Shown: one piece after another, positions 62,772 through 64,000 of the stretch
Layout of the letters: the number at the start of each line of letters is the position of its first letter
How positions within the stretch are numbered: position 1 is the stretch's first letter
DNA from: Hortaea werneckii
Lineage: Eukaryota; Ascomycota; Dothideomycetes; Mycosphaerellales; Teratosphaeriaceae
Length of the DNA stretch: 64,000 bases
Assembly: GCA_037044905.1 (NCBI GenBank)
Contig: JBAOKB010000154.1
Location: forward strand, 434,001 to 498,000
Direction: 5' to 3'
Notes under the pieces: generated by a model
What the model saw: only the letters and a program-made list of their open reading frames with translations
Databases searched by the model: none
Told to the model about the DNA's origin: nothing
Made by a program: the position numbers and the translations under genes

Positions 62772-64000
62772 GCATGGTGCCACATGGATGTACGAGAAGG
62801 AGCGACGACGAAAAGAGCGAGTCACGGCATGTGTTTGTTTGGAGGAAGCAACCCCGATACCTCGAGCAACATGCAGCATGCGGCGTTCCAGGCTGTAGCG
62901 ATGGCTTCTAGCGGCGAATGAATCCATGAGCTTTCTACAAATCAAAAGACATACGCAACTCGTCGCCTTACTCCACGAAAATCCAAATTTAATTCAAAAG
63001 CGCCGAGATACGCCCTGTGTGACGTTCCAGCCAAGGAGTCTTCGCCTGCCTCGTGTTCCTCGATACCTCTTTACTGCATTGCACTGCGCCGTGTCAAGTG
63101 GTTCACAAGTACTCTCTGTTTAACTGTTCAACAAGACGCGAGAGGCGGAGCCCATGGTAGCAAGGTTTCCAAGGCCTAGTGGGGGGATCTGATGTCCAAT
63201 GACCTATCTGGTATCTCGACGTGTGCGCAAGGGCGTATCCCTTTTCGTAAGTCCATGCATTTGCTCTCCTCGCCTGACAACAGCCATGTCAACGGGAAGT
63301 TAGACGTGAAGCCTGCCGCATCACGCTTCTTGACTGCTTTAAGGTATTCACTGTCGCTATGTCATTACCAACGACGGGTAGCCACCAGTCGCCGTCGAAG
63401 AAGTGAATGTGAAAACTGGGACTGTTGACAAACGCACACGCGCCACTCATGTATCCGATTCGCCTTTTGATGCTCATCTCGTTCGGCAATTGCCACACTT
63501 GCAAGTCACGTGCTTGAGCTATAACTCAGGAAGGTCTATTGCTCGCGGTGGGGCTTTTTGATGGCCACTCCTTTGGTCAAATGAGTCTATGCAAAAACGT
63601 TCACATGTCATAGCTCAGTGCCTCAAAATTGAACAGAAATATAGAACTTGCTACGTGGCACGTAGGAAGGAGCAATTCTGGAGTATGGCCAGTGACAGCA
63701 TCGAAACAACACTTGCCGTCCCGCCAGTACAAATTTGGGAACATCGCGGCAGAAGCACACATTATTGTTTACCCGGAGGTGAAGGCATTTCCGCATATTT
63801 TAGGAGGTAGGTTGAAAAGCGGTTGTGTATGACTTTGCCGGCAACGGATCCGGTTCCGCGGCCGTGTAGCCTTTGTTCGACCGCAGGTTAAAGGCCGCGG
63901 AAGGATTCCAGAAGCTGTTTGCTTTAGTCTTGCCCTGCGGTTATTGTAGGCTTCCAGAAAGTTCACGGTGGATCCTGAAGCCGTATGCTTACACGTGCCT
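62772..64000. other. Window end, no supported gene
   Basis: About 1.2 kb downstream of eS28. Short open frames on both strands lack any recognisable character. A gene starting beyond the right edge may have its promoter here. Confidence 0.5.

Noticed and set aside
1..64000. tRNA genes, transposons, CRISPR arrays
   Set aside because: Read-through for A/B-box pairs, terminal repeats, reverse transcriptase or transposase motifs and spaced direct repeats found nothing convincing; CRISPR is not expected in a fungal nucleus.

Overview
The window is nuclear DNA of a filamentous ascomycete, most likely a dothideomycete or black-yeast type. The reasons are many short spliceosomal introns (about 48-180 nt, GTRNGN donors and CTRAC-like branch sites), Pezizomycotina-type genes (Msn2/Seb1-like regulator, NRPS-like adenylating reductase, Kip2-type kinesin, GH79), and mycosporine biosynthesis genes. 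About 28 protein genes are supported. I saw no tRNA, rRNA, transposon or CRISPR array.

Layout. 1-1195: 5' part of a kinesin-7 gene running off the left edge. 2.7-11.6 kb: a mycosporine-type locus with a desmethyl-4-deoxygadusol synthase-like cyclase (minus) and a COMT-like O-methyltransferase (plus) diverging from a 1.4 kb spacer, then a membrane-anchored ATP-grasp ligase, then a 13-exon Baeyer-Villiger-type monooxygenase. 12.3-14.3 kb: diphthine-ammonia ligase Dph6. 15.3-17.0 kb: a secreted GH79-type glycosidase. 17.7-26.6 kb: housekeeping and regulatory genes (eL36, an Sfk1/DRAM-like membrane protein, a TUG/Ubx4-like protein, a 77-aa membrane protein, a thioredoxin-PITH protein, an Msn2/Seb1-like factor). 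26.6-30.2 kb is without recognisable genes. 30.2-33.4 kb: an NRPS-like A-PCP-reductase. 33.7-50.1 kb: Spp2 G-patch splicing factor, GT8-type glycosyltransferase, a large uncharacterised protein, taxilin, the mitochondrial presequence protease Cym1, a Myb/SANT protein and an alternative NADH dehydrogenase. 50.7-62.8 kb: a putative GPI-anchored protein, two small membrane proteins, a branched-chain aminotransferase, Erv2, a decayed Thr-rich secreted protein gene, an alpha/beta hydrolase, HIS1 and eS28. The last 1.2 kb shows nothing clear.

The main system is the mycosporine locus: the cyclase would make desmethyl-4-deoxygadusol from sedoheptulose 7-phosphate, the O-methyltransferase 4-deoxygadusol, and the ATP-grasp enzyme would join an amino acid to give a UV-protective mycosporine. 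The neighbouring monooxygenase and the distant NRPS-like reductase are only candidate tailoring enzymes.

A second theme is sequence quality. Several conserved genes (ATP-grasp, GH79, thioredoxin-PITH, Cym1, Erv2, the Thr-rich protein) are each broken by single-base frame shifts, often in homopolymers, while neighbours with up to 13 exons are intact. In housekeeping genes this points to consensus indels more than to gene death. The Thr-rich gene also has two in-frame stops that look like real decay.
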